Below, one piece after another: positions 43,236 through 51,030 of a stretch of DNA of 64,000 nucleotides. The stretch covers positions 1-64,000 of the forward strand of contig WLRQ01000003.1 of NCBI GenBank assembly GCA_009697815.1, given 5' to 3'. Position numbers and translations under genes: made by a program. The DNA comes from Actinomycetota bacterium (lineage in GTDB: Bacteria > Actinomycetota > Actinomycetes > S36-B12 > CAIYMF01). A model generated the notes under the pieces. The model was not told the DNA's origin. It did no database searches and saw only the letters and a list, made by a program, of their open reading frames with translations. The number at the start of each line of letters is the position of its first letter. Position 1 is the first letter of the stretch.

Positions 43236-43753
43236 GAGTCCTCCGGGGAGACGGACGGACGCAAGTCCGGCCGCGTCGAGGTGGTCGCAGGGTGATCGGT
43301 GATCTGGGTGGCACTGGTGACGCGGATGGAACTGTCCTGCTTACTGTCAGCCACGACGGTAAGCCCGGTGAACGGCAAAAGCGGCTGTGGCGCGCCGGAG
43401 TCGACGTGATCAGACCCGGTTGCCGGCTCGCCACCGTCGACGGGCTCTCGGGTCGTGCCATGCGCGCGCGACCAGGAGGTGGCGCTGGCCGAGACGGAGG
43501 CAGCGGCGTCACGTTCGGACTCCGCCAGGTTCGCGAGCAGGTCGGGGAGCACGGTCGCGAGGTGGTCGGACAGGCCGCGCACGGACTCGCGCTGCCACCA
43601 GCGCAGGGTGCGGGCGGTGGCCTCGTCGATCGAGCCGGCCAACTCGGCCTCAGCGATTTCCAGGTCAAAGCGTGCGCTCGCGGGGTCAGTCCGCACGGCC
43701 ACGAGGGCGCTCAGTAGTTCCGCATAGGCGCCCGAACGACGAGGGTCGGCCAT
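43232..43753 (-). CDS. helical hypothetical protein, first gene of a two-gene unit
   Basis: The product is 173 residues from the ATG at 43753, with GGAGG-type purines about 10 bases upstream. The first 100 residues are strongly helical (AYAELLSALVAVRTDPASARFDLEIAEAELAGSIDEATARTLRWWQRESVRGLSDHLATVLPDLLANLAESERD), and the rest is low-complexity Ser/Thr/Pro. It diverges from the HD-GYP operon across a 750-bp control region, so shared regulation is possible. Function unknown. Confidence 0.65.
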   Translation of the reverse strand: MADPRRSGAYAELLSALVAVRTDPASARFDLEIAEAELAGSIDEATARTLRWWQRESVRGLSDHLATVLPDLLANLAESERDAAASVSASATSWSRAHGTTREPVDGGEPATGSDHVDSGAPQPLLPFTGLTVVADSKQDSSIRVTSATQITDHPATTSTRPDLRPSVSPEDS

Positions 43754-43859
43754 GGGGCAGGCACCTCCTGTGCTGGGAGGGCCAGGCCGCACATGGCGGA
43801 CTCCCTCTGCTGGTGGTCGAACACTAGTGAAGGCCTCACGCCCCGTAAGCAGGGCCCGT

Positions 43860-43924
43860 GCCCCATTCGCCCGAATGGGGCATCTGGTGACACTGCGTAG
43901 CCAAACGTCCGAAATTCGGATGTT
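43860..43924. promoter_or_regulatory. paired palindromic operators (candidate)
   Basis: The first palindrome is GCCCCATTCG-CC-CGAATGGGGC (43860-43881, perfect). The second is AACGTCCGAA and TTCGGATGTT about a central A (43904-43924, one mismatch). Both combine TTCG and CGAA in opposite order and stand about 110-170 bases from the start of the leftward gene. Likely protein-binding sites; the first could also be a terminator-like hairpin. Confidence 0.4.
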
Positions 43925-43926
43925 GG

Positions 43927-44059
43927 GGCGGTGTCAGGTCCAGCCAAGCTTGTCCGAGGGGTCACAACGGCACCACGTGGGGCACAAGACACTTGACGCC
44001 ACAGGGTCCTCTCCTGCCACAGTGGTCTCTGCAACCCCATAATGTGGGGAGACACCGCC
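43927..44059 (+). ncRNA. possible structured RNA or leader
   Basis: GGCGGTGTC (43927-43935) and GACACCGCC (44051-44059) are a perfect 9-bp complement enclosing 115 bases that themselves hold local helices (CCACGTGG; CCCCA/TGGGG at 44035-44049). It matches no RNA family I know. Both orientations are possible. Confidence 0.25.
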
Positions 44060-44325
44060 GTGCCCCGGCGCGGTGGGCCCACGTCCACCACCAGCGCCAC
44101 GACATAGGTATCGGCAGCAATCACCACAACTCAATAGCGGCAGGAACGGGATCGGCAGTCGGGGAGAGGAACTTCTGCATCGTCGACGGGCACACCTCTG
44201 CGTGCCCGTGAGCGAAACAGGGACTTCGTACTTCACGGCGAGAGCCGGTAGATCGCGAGCGGAGCGGAGTGCGCACGGGCGAACAGCGGTGCCCGTGACA
44301 CGCATCGCGAGGAGTTGGTCATCTC

Positions 44326-44391
44326 ATGAAGAAGATCGTCGCCGTCGTTGAGCGCATGCTCTCGACAGAGGCGCACTGGTCCTGGCGTTAA
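44326..44391 (+). CDS. 21-residue micro-ORF in the HD-GYP leader
   Basis: ATG AAG AAG ATC GTC begins a 21-codon frame ending TGG CGT TAA (C-terminal AHWSWR). GAGGAG lies 11 bases upstream, slightly far. It could be a leader peptide or chance; no similarity recognised. Confidence 0.25.
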   Translation: MKKIVAVVERMLSTEAHWSWR

Positions 44392-44418
44392 TCGCCCGGT
44401 GCCATCAGTGAGTGAAGT

Positions 44419-44445
44419 TCAATTTCGGGCCTTGGCTGCCGATCC
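44419..44445 (+). promoter_or_regulatory. sigma28/FliA-WhiG-like promoter of the HD-GYP operon (candidate)
   Basis: TCAA (44419-44422), exactly 15 bases, then GCCGATCC (44438-44445). This fits the TCAA/TAAA-N15-GCCGATAN pattern of sigma28 factors. It is about 60 bases before the ATG at 44504. Confidence 0.4.
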
Positions 44446-44503
44446 CGATCCTGCCGACATCGAGTGACCGGTGTGCTCCACCGCGCCAGAGAGGATCGAC
44501 CAG

Positions 44504-45961
44504 ATGCGCGACCTGCCGATCAGGTCCCGGCTGTACGTGGCCGCGGTCGTGGTTGTCGGCATGCTTGTGCTGGTCGTCGGAATTCGCAACGTCGCGATTG
44601 GCGACCTCAGCACCGTGCTGATCCTGGCCACCTTGTTCGTCATGATGAACTTCCTCAAGAGCCCGTTGCGTCGCGGTGTCGCGGTGCGCGAGGGGATCGA
44701 CATCAGCGTGCAGATGCCCATCTCGATGGCCTCGGTGCTGTTGCTGGGCCCATTCGGTGCGCCCATCGTTGCGGCGTCGATGGCCCTGACCCCGAACACT
44801 CCGTGGTTCAAGCGACTGTTCAACGGCGGTATGGCCGCGATCACCGCTTGGGTGGCCAGTGAGGCCTACCTTCGCGTCGGCGGCCACCCCATCAACGTCG
44901 ATTTCACCTTCTCGCCGCGTCACGTGCTGCTCCCGGTGATCGTGACCGCCCTGGTGATGGAGTTGGTCAACGGTCTGCTCATGGTGGCCGTGATCGCTCT
45001 GACTGAAAGGGTTTCCCCGATCCGCGTGTGGTTCGGGACGCTCTCGGAGTCGGCGTTCCCGATGTTCATCTACTCGATCTTCGGCCTCATGCTCGCGGTG
45101 GTGTGGTCCTACGTCGGGCCGATCTCGGCCGCTCTCGTGCTCGCGCCACTGATGGTCGCGCGCTGGGTCTTCGCCCAGTTCGCAGCGCGCCAGGAGGCTT
45201 ACGAAGCCACCATGCGTTCGCTGATCCAGGCGGTGGAGACCAAGGACGCCTACACCCGCGGCCACTCCGAGCGGGTCTCGCGTGCGTCCGTCCTGATCGG
45301 TCGACGATCGGGCATGCGCGAGGATCGCGTCGCCACCCTGCGCTATGCGGGCATGCTGCACGATGTTGGCAAGCTCGGCGTGCCGACCTTGGTGCTTCAG
45401 AAGGCGGGGCGCCTGAGCGAGGAAGAGTTCGACGCCATCCAGCAGCATCCTTCACGTGGACGTGAGATCACCAAGGAGCTCGAGTTCCTCGGCGAGGCGG
45501 TCGAGGGCATCCACCTTCATCACGAGCGCATCGATGGCCGTGGGTACCCGCTCGGCCTCAAGGGCATGGAGATCCCTGAGTTCGCGCGCATCATCGCGGT
45601 CGCCGACGCCTTCGACTCCATGACCACGACGCGGTCATACCGCGGTGCCCGCAGTGTCGAGGACGCCGTGCTCGAACTTCGTCGCTGCAAGGGCTCGCAG
45701 TTCGACCCGGACTTGGTAGAGGCTCTCGTCGAGGGCATCGAGGTCGACGGATGGGATGCCACTGACACCATGCCGAGTGATCTTCCGGTCGCGTTGCCCG
45801 GTGCCTCGGAGATCGGGGTCCCCTCCTTCGGAAGTGACGACGACGACCCCACCGCGGCCCGCCAGTTGGGGATCGGCGGTCCTGCCGGGGCCGCGGCGAT
45901 CCCCGATGATGCCTCCGAACTCGACGCCCTGATGGACGTCTCGGGCGAGGAACGTCGATGA
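44504..45961 (+). CDS. membrane-anchored HD-GYP c-di-GMP phosphodiesterase
   Basis: The 485-residue protein has an N-terminal membrane sensor of about 6-7 helices (residues about 10-210, no recognised MASE type), a short coiled linker, then an HD-GYP domain (about 225-410). Catalytic motifs are intact: TRGHSERVSR, MLHDVGKLGVP, EGIHLHHERIDGRGYPLGLKG with the GYP triad, and AVADAFDSMTTTRSYRG. The C-terminal 75 residues are acidic and disordered. It should hydrolyse c-di-GMP. The ATG at 44504 has GAGAGGA upstream; its stop overlaps the next gene in ATGA. Confidence 0.9.
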   Translation: MRDLPIRSRLYVAAVVVVGMLVLVVGIRNVAIGDLSTVLILATLFVMMNFLKSPLRRGVAVREGIDISVQMPISMASVLLLGPFGAPIVAASMALTPNTPWFKRLFNGGMAAITAWVASEAYLRVGGHPINVDFTFSPRHVLLPVIVTALVMELVNGLLMVAVIALTERVSPIRVWFGTLSESAFPMFIYSIFGLMLAVVWSYVGPISAALVLAPLMVARWVFAQFAARQEAYEATMRSLIQAVETKDAYTRGHSERVSRASVLIGRRSGMREDRVATLRYAGMLHDVGKLGVPTLVLQKAGRLSEEEFDAIQQHPSRGREITKELEFLGEAVEGIHLHHERIDGRGYPLGLKGMEIPEFARIIAVADAFDSMTTTRSYRGARSVEDAVLELRRCKGSQFDPDLVEALVEGIEVDGWDATDTMPSDLPVALPGASEIGVPSFGSDDDDPTAARQLGIGGPAGAAAIPDDASELDALMDVSGEERR

Positions 45962-47301
45962 AGGACGATCGCGAGCTCCGCGCGGCAGGCCCACTGCTGA
46001 TTGCCGCTGCTCTGGTGGTTGTCGCATCCGTCACGATCACAGCGGCGGCGCAGCCTGAGAGCAGTGCCTCCAGCGACGTCTGGCGCATCTCGCTGGCCTT
46101 CGCACTATTCATCGCTGTGGGCGAGATCCTGCGCATCACCCTGCCCGGTGGTCGCCAGACTGCCCCGCTCGCCTCTGCCGGAGCTCTGGCCTTCGCACTT
46201 CTGCCGGGCTTCCTCGGGGCTGAGGGGGTCTTCGGGGCCGAGGGGATCTTCGGGTCGCCCGAGGACATGAGCGCCGGACGTCTGGCGGCTGCGGCCGCGC
46301 TCGCCGTCACGGTGGTCACCGTCGGCTCGGTGGTGGGCGCCTTCCCGAGGGCTCTCGTCGGGCGCGGGATGCATCTGGACGAACTGGCCCGGCGCATCCT
46401 CACCACGATGTTCGCGGCGGCGTTGTTCCGCCCGCTCATCCGCGTCCTGCAGCCTGATGTCAACCAGCACGCCTGGAAGATCGCGGTGGCGATGACGTTC
46501 GCGGCGGCGCTCGCCGGGATCCTGGATGCGGTCCTGGCCGCCGCCGTGCGCGCTAGTCAGTCCCGTTCACCGTTCCGCACCGCTGTGGTCGACGAGTTCC
46601 GTGCCCTGGCAGGTATCGCGTCCGCCATCGCAGCGACCGGAGTCCTGATCGCCCTGGCTGCGCCGCAAATGGGGTTCCTGGCCCTTCCGGTGTTCGCTGT
46701 GCCCCTGCTGCTCACCCAGTTCTCCTTCCGCAGGTACGCGACGATCGAAGCGACCTACCTGCAGACCATCCGGTCCTTGTCGAAGGTCACTGAGGTGGGC
46801 GGTTACACCGAGACCGGGCACTCCCGGCGGGTGAGCCGGCTTGCGGTCACGGTCGGACGTGAGATGGGCGTCAGCGAGCGCGACCTCACCGATCTTGAGT
46901 ACGCCGCGCTCATGCACGACATCGGCCAGCTCTCGCTCCCCGAGCCAATCCCCGGCGGAGCGACGACCTTGGTCGCACCTGTCGACCAGCGACGGATCGC
47001 CGAGCTGGGAGCGGCGGTCATCCGCCAGACAGGTGTTCTCGACAACGCGGCAAATATCGTCGAGCGGCAGTCCGACCCGTACCGCCCGCATCGCGGCAGC
47101 CTGGATCCCGACCTCCCGCTTGAGAGCCGGATCATCAAGGCGGTCAATGCCTATGACGATCTCGTGGGCGCCTCGCTCGAGAGTGACCGCAAGCTGCAGG
47201 CGATCGGTCGTCTCGAGCTCGGTGTCGACCGCGAATTCGATCCGGCCGTCGTCGACGCCCTCGCGCGCATCATCGAGCGCCAGACCGAATACGCGTACTA
47301 A
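45958..47301 (+). CDS. membrane protein with degenerate HD-GYP domain
   Basis: The 447-residue protein is a paralogue of the preceding gene: about seven N-terminal helices, then an HD domain from about residue 265 (YLQTIRSLSKVTEVGGYTETGHSRRVSRL). It keeps the HD pair (LMHDIGQLSLP) but the second half lacks the HHE...DGxGYP block, reading IVERQSDPYRPHRG instead. It has VNAYDDLVGAS in place of ADAFDSMT. It is therefore probably inactive and may sense or regulate, perhaps as a heteromeric partner of the active protein translated from the same message. Confidence 0.82.
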   Translation: MKDDRELRAAGPLLIAAALVVVASVTITAAAQPESSASSDVWRISLAFALFIAVGEILRITLPGGRQTAPLASAGALAFALLPGFLGAEGVFGAEGIFGSPEDMSAGRLAAAAALAVTVVTVGSVVGAFPRALVGRGMHLDELARRILTTMFAAALFRPLIRVLQPDVNQHAWKIAVAMTFAAALAGILDAVLAAAVRASQSRSPFRTAVVDEFRALAGIASAIAATGVLIALAAPQMGFLALPVFAVPLLLTQFSFRRYATIEATYLQTIRSLSKVTEVGGYTETGHSRRVSRLAVTVGREMGVSERDLTDLEYAALMHDIGQLSLPEPIPGGATTLVAPVDQRRIAELGAAVIRQTGVLDNAANIVERQSDPYRPHRGSLDPDLPLESRIIKAVNAYDDLVGASLESDRKLQAIGRLELGVDREFDPAVVDALARIIERQTEYAY

Positions 47302-47398
47302 CCCCGACGGACCCGCTCGCGAGCGTCAAGGTGCGCACCGAGGATCGCCCGGCGTGCCAGGATGACCCGACACACGTGATCGATATGCAGGAGGACCC

Positions 47399-47614
47399 GT
47401 GGCCATCGAGATCCATGCCGAAATGGTCGCCAATGTGATCCAGATCCTGGTGACGGCCGATGAGCAGGTCGCGGCCGGCGACACGCTGCTGATCCTGGAG
47501 TCGATGAAGATGGAGATCCCTGTACTGGCCGAGGATGGCGGAACCGTGTCCGAAGTCCGGGTTCGTGAGGGCGATGTCGTCCAAGAGGGCGACGTCCTCG
47601 TCGTTCTGGGCTAG
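47399..47614 (+). CDS. small biotin/lipoyl-attachment domain protein (TB7.3-like)
   Basis: The 71-residue protein is a complete biotinyl domain with the ESMKMEIPV lysine motif, opening with AIEIHAEMVANVIQILV and closing with EVRVREGDVVQEGDVLVVL. M. tuberculosis Rv3221c (TB7.3), found in the same neighbourhood of sigH and pdtaS, has the same size and layout. It may carry biotin for a carboxylase encoded elsewhere, or have a free-standing role. Strong SD AGGAGGA before the GTG at 47399. Confidence 0.9.
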   Translation: MAIEIHAEMVANVIQILVTADEQVAAGDTLLILESMKMEIPVLAEDGGTVSEVRVREGDVVQEGDVLVVLG

Positions 47615-47697
47615 GAGCCCCGCTCCCAAGCGAACTCTCCGCTGTATTGCGCGCCCAAGTCCTCAAGCAATGCCCCTTGGCGGTCGATGCCTCTCAC

Positions 47698-48900
47698 GTG
47701 ACGCAGACTGTCGAATCACCTCAGGCCGCCCCGGCGCCGGAGCACCGAGAGTGGGAGCCCGTGCCCCAGCCTGGCCAACGTGATCTAGATGCCGTTGCCC
47801 GCGACCCCCACACCCCGAGTGGGCCTGTGTCCGTGCTCCCACTGCTGCGCGCCCTCGTCGAGAGCGGCGGATCTGACCTGCACTGCAAGGTGGGCTCCGC
47901 CCCCCGGGTACGCGTCGACGGTGTCCTTCGCCAGTTGACCGAACTGGAGCTTCGCCCTGAGGACACCGAGCATTTCGTCCGCGAGGTGCTGCGCGCCGAT
48001 CTCATCGAGGAGTTCGCTCGAACCAACGAGGCGGATTTCGCCTACGGCATCGAAGGGGTGGGTCGCTTCCGGGTCAACGCCTTCCGTCAGCGCGGCTACG
48101 CGGGCCTGGTCTTCCGCCGGGTGTCCCTGGGCGCCATCGCCCTTGATGACCTTGGGCTGCCGGCAGTTCTGTCGGCGCTGTCACTCGAACCTCGCGGGCT
48201 CGTCCTGGTCACCGGCCCCACCGGTTCGGGCAAGTCGACGACCCTCTCGGGCATGGTCGACCACATCAACCTCCACCGAGACGCTCACATTGTCACGATC
48301 GAGGACCCGATCGAAGTCATGCATGTCGACAAGCGCAGCATGATCAATCAACGCGAGGTTCGCGTCGACACGGCGGACTTCTCCGCCGCCCTGCGTGCCG
48401 CCATGCGCCAGGACCCCGATGTCATCCTGGTGGGCGAGATGCGCGACCAGGAGACGGTCAAAGCGGCGCTGGCGGCGTCCGAGACCGGCCACTTCGTGAT
48501 GTCGACCCTGCACACGACCGATGCACAGGAAACCATCGCGCGTGTCATCGACTTCTTCCCACCGCATGAGCAGGCGCAGGTGCGACTCTCCCTGGCCAGT
48601 TCACTTCGCGGCATCCTGTGCCAGCGACTGGTTCCGCGTGCCGATGGCCAAGGCCGTTGCGTGGCGATGGAGATCTGCATCAACACCGGTCGGGTGGCCG
48701 ACGCGATCGCAGACCCTGACAAGACCAACTCGATCCACTCGCTGATCGCCGAGGGTGGCTTCTACGGGATGCAGACCTTCGACCAGCACCTCATGGTGCT
48801 CTTCCGTGACGGGGTCATCTCCCTTGACGCGGCGCTCGACGCCTCGACGAGCCCGCACGACCTCATGGTCGAACTTCGACGTCTCGGCCTCATCAGCTGA
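47698..48900 (+). CDS. pilT: PilT/PilU-like type IV pilus ATPase
   Basis: The product has about 400 residues with an N-terminal extension of about 40. The PAS-like N-terminal domain has SGGSDLHCKVGSAPRVRVDG. The RecA domain has Walker A TGPTGSGKSTTLSGM, the Asp box IVTIEDPIEVMH, Walker B QDPDVILVGEMRDQETVKAAL, the His box VMSTLHTTDAQETI and the IDFFPPHEQAQVR segment of retraction ATPases. The C-terminal AIRNLIRE of PilT is replaced by SIHSLIAEGGFYGMQTFDQHL. No other pilus gene is in the window. The start is uncertain: the GTG at 47698 lacks an SD, and an in-frame TTG at 47647 is an alternative. Confidence 0.85.
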   Translation: MTQTVESPQAAPAPEHREWEPVPQPGQRDLDAVARDPHTPSGPVSVLPLLRALVESGGSDLHCKVGSAPRVRVDGVLRQLTELELRPEDTEHFVREVLRADLIEEFARTNEADFAYGIEGVGRFRVNAFRQRGYAGLVFRRVSLGAIALDDLGLPAVLSALSLEPRGLVLVTGPTGSGKSTTLSGMVDHINLHRDAHIVTIEDPIEVMHVDKRSMINQREVRVDTADFSAALRAAMRQDPDVILVGEMRDQETVKAALAASETGHFVMSTLHTTDAQETIARVIDFFPPHEQAQVRLSLASSLRGILCQRLVPRADGQGRCVAMEICINTGRVADAIADPDKTNSIHSLIAEGGFYGMQTFDQHLMVLFRDGVISLDAALDASTSPHDLMVELRRLGLIS

Positions 48901-49002
48901 TCATCCAGATCCCCTTCACCATCCGATCGCCGAGCCGCGCTCAGCCACGTCAGCGGGACGCCACGCGCGGTTCGCGTAGCGCACACGCGGCCTCGGGGCC
49001 GC

Positions 49003-49008
49003 TAGCGT
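49003..49008 (+). promoter_or_regulatory. -10 box of a leaderless pdtaS transcript
   Basis: TAGCGT ends seven bases before the GTG at 49016 and supports that start over the GTGs at 49007 and 49010. Confidence 0.5.
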
Positions 49009-49015
49009 GGTGGTC

Positions 49016-50455
49016 GTGGCCAGGTTCGACGATGTCGCGCGCGAGCGCACCGATCTGTCCGAGGCCGACCTTGACCACCTGCGGAGCCTGGTCGCCGACT
49101 GGACTCTTCTCGCTGATCTTGCTTTCGCAGATCTCGTCCTGTGGCTCCCGACCTGGAACGGCGGCGGGTTCGTCGCGGCCGACCAGGTGCGTCCGACCAC
49201 CGGGCCCACCGGACTGTTCGACGACATCGTGGGCGAGTACACCGCGCGGGGTCGCCGCCCCATGCTCGACCGCGCGGTGTCTGCGCGCGCGGTGATCGCT
49301 GAGCGGGGAACCACCGGGCCGGCGAAGATCGAAGCCATTCCGGTGATGCGCGACGGTCATCTTGTCGGAGTGGTCGAGCGCCACTCGTCGCTCTCTGGCC
49401 GCGAATTCGGGCCGCTCGAGCAGGCCTATCTCAAGGCTGCGGACGAGTTGGCGGACATGGTCGTCGACGGAACCTTCCCACCGTCACAACCGTTGGCGCG
49501 CACGGGATCACAGCCGCGGGTGGGCGACGGGTTCATCCGGGTCGACACCCAGGGTGTGGTCGAGTTCGCCAGCCCCAACGCGCGTTCGGCGTTCCACCGG
49601 CTCGGACTGGCCACCGATCTGGTCGGCGTTGACCTCGCGCGCACCAGCGCCAAACTCGCGCGTCGTCCCGGACCGGTCGACGAGGCACTGGCAGTGATCG
49701 CGTCGGGGCGTGCCGCGGGGGGTGCCGAGGTCGAGAACGCAGGCGCGGTGATCACGTTGCGAGGTGTGCCGCTACATCACGGTGGACGTCGCACCGGCGG
49801 ACTGGTACTCGTGCGCGATGCCACCGAGATTCGACGACGCGACAGGGCGTTGCTGAGCAAGGACGCCACGATTCGCGAGATCCATCACCGGGTGAAGAAC
49901 AATCTTCAGACCGTCGCCGCGCTGCTGCGGCTTCAGGCCCGACGCATTGACATTCCCGAGGCGCGCGCGGCACTCGAGGAGGCCGTGCGACGGGTCGGCG
50001 CGATTGCGGTGGTGCACGAGACCCTCGCGCACACACCCGGCGAACGGGTTGATGCCGACGAGGTCGCAGATCGCCTCATCGCGTTGGTACGCGACATGTC
50101 GCTGACCTCCAGATCGGTGTCGGTCACGCGCACGGCCAGCTTCGGGATCCTGCCCGCTGAGGTGGTCACACCGTTGGCGATGGCGCTCGGAGAACTCCTA
50201 CAGAACGCCGTCGAGCACGGGGGCGGGGCCGACGTGCACCTGATCCCGGCCCGACAAGACTCCTGGCTCCTGGTTGAGGTCATCGACGAGGGCCCGGGTA
50301 TTCGCGAGGACGTCGATCCTTTTGCGACCGGGCGACTCGGACTACAGATCGTCCGGACCCTCGTCAGCGACGAGCTCGGCGGCGAACTCGAACTCGGCCC
50401 AGGCCCTGGAGGCACCGGCACCTGCGTACGGGTGAGGATTCCGCTCTCGGGCTGA
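49016..50455 (+). CDS. pdtaS: PdtaS-type sensor histidine kinase (HisKA_2)
   Basis: The 479-residue cytoplasmic kinase has no membrane helix. A GAF-like sensory domain covers about 1-150, a PAS domain about 165-270, then HisKA_2 with the phospho-acceptor in IREIHHRVKNNLQTVAALLRLQARR and an HATPase_c domain (LGELLQNAVEHG N box, VIDEGPGI, TGRLGLQIVRTLV). The layout is that of M. tuberculosis PdtaS, which signals to the ANTAR RNA-binding regulator PdtaR; no pdtaR is adjacent here. Position before whiB is conserved. Confidence 0.92.
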   Translation: MARFDDVARERTDLSEADLDHLRSLVADWTLLADLAFADLVLWLPTWNGGGFVAADQVRPTTGPTGLFDDIVGEYTARGRRPMLDRAVSARAVIAERGTTGPAKIEAIPVMRDGHLVGVVERHSSLSGREFGPLEQAYLKAADELADMVVDGTFPPSQPLARTGSQPRVGDGFIRVDTQGVVEFASPNARSAFHRLGLATDLVGVDLARTSAKLARRPGPVDEALAVIASGRAAGGAEVENAGAVITLRGVPLHHGGRRTGGLVLVRDATEIRRRDRALLSKDATIREIHHRVKNNLQTVAALLRLQARRIDIPEARAALEEAVRRVGAIAVVHETLAHTPGERVDADEVADRLIALVRDMSLTSRSVSVTRTASFGILPAEVVTPLAMALGELLQNAVEHGGGADVHLIPARQDSWLLVEVIDEGPGIREDVDPFATGRLGLQIVRTLVSDELGGELELGPGPGGTGTCVRVRIPLSG

Positions 50456-50496
50456 GGCCACGTGAGTGCGGCGACGGCTGTTCGGCGCCGTGTGAG

Positions 50497-50754
50497 CTAG
50501 AGGCCGGCGCGTGCCGCGCGAGCGCGGGCGTTGCGGCGCTTGAGCGCGCGTCGCTCGTCCTCGGACAGGGCACCCCAGACACCCGCGTCCTGGCCGCTCT
50601 CGAGCGCCCAGGTCAGGCAGGTGGAGACCACCGGACAGCGACGACAGACCGCCTTGGCCTCCTCGATCTGCATCAGCGCGGGGCCGGTGTTGCCGATCGG
50701 GAAGAACAGCTCGGGGTCTTCGTCACGGCAGGCTGCCTCGTGGCGCCAGTCCAT
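50497..50754 (-). CDS. whiB: WhiB-family [4Fe-4S] transcription factor (WhiB1-like)
   Basis: The 85-residue protein has cluster ligands C9, C37, C40 and C46 (EAACRDED and VCRRCPVVSTC), the turn motif GVWGAL where the family has G[V/I]WGG, and a basic C-terminus (ERRALKRRNARARAAR). WhiB1 binds the main sigma factor and responds to NO in mycobacteria. SD AGGAGG lies six bases before the ATG. A CRP-type palindrome lies 68 bases upstream. It converges with pdtaS, as in mycobacteria. Confidence 0.95.
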   Translation of the reverse strand: MDWRHEAACRDEDPELFFPIGNTGPALMQIEEAKAVCRRCPVVSTCLTWALESGQDAGVWGALSEDERRALKRRNARARAARAGL

Positions 50755-50821
50755 GATCTTCCTCCTGGTATTCCGGCGATGTAGTGCCGGAGTAGTTCCT
50801 GATGGTGCCTGATGGGCGTTG

Positions 50822-50837
50822 TGTGAACGCCGTCACA
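50822..50837 (-). promoter_or_regulatory. CRP-family operator of whiB
   Basis: TGTGAACGCCGTCACA is a perfect TGTGA-N6-TCACA palindrome, 68 bases upstream of whiB. A TTGACA hexamer (50849-50854, minus strand) lies beside it. The M. tuberculosis whiB1 promoter is controlled by the CRP homologue Rv3676, so the arrangement is probably conserved. Confidence 0.7.
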
Positions 50838-51030
50838 AGCCTTGTCCGTGTCAATGGCACCGGCCCGGAGGTCGGCAATCTTCAACCTGGATGTGTCGGC
50901 GCAACGGGGGCAGCCGACATGAAGGAGCCTCACATACCGAGTGCACGCTGTCCAGGCTTGTGGGTCCAGTGTTGCGGATGGGACCTGTCGTCTTGGTCAC
51001 ATCCAGAGCCGATAAGCGGGAAATCCTGGC

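Larger units (their letters stand above)
43754..44503. other. 750-bp divergent control region ahead of the HD-GYP operon
   Basis: No ordinary gene fits here. Visible structure: two strong palindromes (43860-43924), a long-range pairing that could fold an RNA (43927-44059), two related hairpins (ACGGGCAC/GTGCCCGT at 44186-44209 and CACGGGC/GCCCGTG around 44274-44299), a 21-codon ORF (44326-44391) and a sigma28-like promoter (44419-44445). I looked for c-di-GMP-I and ydaO riboswitch signatures and saw none. Confidence 0.5.

Noticed and set aside
43754-44503. c-di-GMP-I (GEMM) or ydaO riboswitch before the HD-GYP operon
   Set aside because: Conserved core strings of these aptamers were not seen, although the region is structured.
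51008-51015. GCCGATAA as a WhiG/sigma28 -10 box
   Set aside because: No TAAA/TCAA at 15 bases upstream and no plus-strand gene begins nearby.
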